A stretch of DNA of 14,489 nucleotides from an uncultured Porphyromonas sp. (lineage in GTDB: Bacteria; Bacteroidota; Bacteroidia; Bacteroidales; Porphyromonadaceae), in contig UQBE01000046.1 of NCBI GenBank assembly GCA_900539155.1, forward strand, positions 1 through 14,489, read 5' to 3'. Made by a program: the position numbers and the translations under genes. This document shows positions 13,938 through 14,489 of this stretch, in pieces; positions within the stretch are counted from its first letter, which is position 1, and every line of letters begins with the position of its first letter. The notes under the pieces were generated by a model. It did not search any database, was not told the origin of the DNA, and was given only the letters and a program-made list of their open reading frames with translations.

Positions 13938-14354
13938 ATGGCATTGTTTTTTCTTTTGTTACTTCCATATTATACATTAGCGAGAGGACTCAACACCTTA
14001 CGCTTGTTCGGGCTATCTTGGAGCGATCTCAAAAGGGGAAAGACTCGATCGAGCTCGCCCACCTCTAAACTGAAGTGCGCAGATATCTGTGACGGGGTCT
14101 TATTGATTGTACTATCACTTGTTGCTTTAGTGGCTTTGTCTTCACTGTCACTGTACGAGGTCGGGGTGCCTCTAGGATATAAACTTATAGGTAACACCTT
14201 CCTGCCTGGACTTTTTACAGGGTGGGCTCTGGAGCTCTTACGTTGCCATAGCGCTGACTGCTCATTCAATAGGAAGCAAGCAATTTTCCTCATCCTAACG
14301 ATTGCGATCTTGCTAGGGTCGCTTTATTGGCTATGGATAGAGGTGTCTTGTTGA
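13938..14354 (+). CDS. Small membrane protein of unknown function
   Basis: A 138-residue protein that I do not recognise. Hydrophobic stretches at about 2-16, 52-74, 82-101 and 114-134 suggest four membrane segments. A basic, Ser-rich loop (SDLKRGKTRSSSPTSKLK, 29-46) lies between the first two. Cysteines occur as CADIC (47-51), CHSADC (103-108) and at the C-terminus (138). The first segment might act as a signal anchor. The ATG at 13938 fits the promoter box at 13881, and there is no partner gene in the window. Codon choice with many TTA, CTT and TTG codons differs from the GC-richer neighbours, so a later acquisition or low expression is possible. That it is a gene at all rests on its open frame, promoter and membrane pattern. 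Confidence 0.65.
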   Translation: MALFFLLLLPYYTLARGLNTLRLFGLSWSDLKRGKTRSSSPTSKLKCADICDGVLLIVLSLVALVALSSLSLYEVGVPLGYKLIGNTFLPGLFTGWALELLRCHSADCSFNRKQAIFLILTIAILLGSLYWLWIEVSC

Positions 14355-14434
14355 GTCTGCTACTCAGCCCCAAGGGCTAGCATAAAGAAAGCCGTGTCAA
14401 AGCGCTACGAGTAGCAACTTGACGTGTGACGATA

Positions 14435-14464
14435 TGTAGGGGCGGACCTGCGTGTCCGCCCGTC
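14435..14464. repeat. GTAGGGGCGGAC hairpin element (third member of the family)
   Basis: TGTAGGGGCGGAC is followed by GTCCGCCC, with an 8-bp GGGCGGAC/GTCCGCCC stem and a 6-nt loop. It shares the GTAGGGGCG core with the hairpins at 2139-2172 and, reversed, at 1991-2045. Upstream, 14395-14422 can form a smaller GTCAA/TTGAC stem-loop. Confidence 0.6.
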
Positions 14465-14489
14465 CTCACCTGAGCGCAGTCTATTCTGC

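Overview
The window looks like a chromosomal segment of a Bacteroidales bacterium, most likely a Porphyromonas-type organism. This is inferred, not proven. The grounds are promoter boxes of the Bacteroidetes type (TAnnTTTG, several reading exactly TACCTTTG), a C-terminal tail resembling a type IX secretion sorting signal, a YkuD_2-type L,D-transpeptidase, a C69 dipeptidase, a GT3-like glycogen synthase, and intergenic regions full of short ordered repeats. No phage, plasmid, insertion sequence transposase, CRISPR array or defence system is visible.

Layout. Positions 2-1831 (+) hold the 3' part of a surface protein made of about 196-residue repeats, ending in a sorting-like tail. The gap 1832-2211 between convergent genes is packed with tandem heptamers, nonamers and strong hairpins. 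ackA and pta (2212-4451, -) form the acetate/ATP operon. A divergent co-oriented cluster (4662-10354, +) then carries an M20 dipeptidase, an MTA/SAH-type deaminase, a purine nucleoside phosphorylase, a small helical protein (possibly AlkD-like) and a glycogen synthase. Spacing there is tight (6 nt, 30 nt, then two 8-nt overlaps), so it is probably one operon for peptide, nucleoside and glycogen metabolism. A convergent L,D-transpeptidase (10442-11233, -) and tRNA-Asn (11459-11532, -) follow, each with its own promoter. The C69 dipeptidase (11813-13255, +) has a well-formed promoter with a palindrome lying in its core, and a strong terminator.

Positions 13306-13937 are gene-free and form a repeat island: the same 7-mer/9-mer composite seen at 1835-1974 but in the opposite orientation, a CTCTAA-type array, a strikingly regular 22-bp array of CCACGTGG palindromes, and a 102-bp MITE-like inverted repeat. 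A small unknown membrane protein (13938-14354, +) and a third GTAGGGGC hairpin element close the window. Of the gene-poor stretches, 11580-11750 shows only 5-bp inverted repeats and 10355-10441 shows nothing convincing.

The genes are mostly ordinary metabolism. The unusual content is the surface protein's patchy repeat variation and the layered intergenic repeats.
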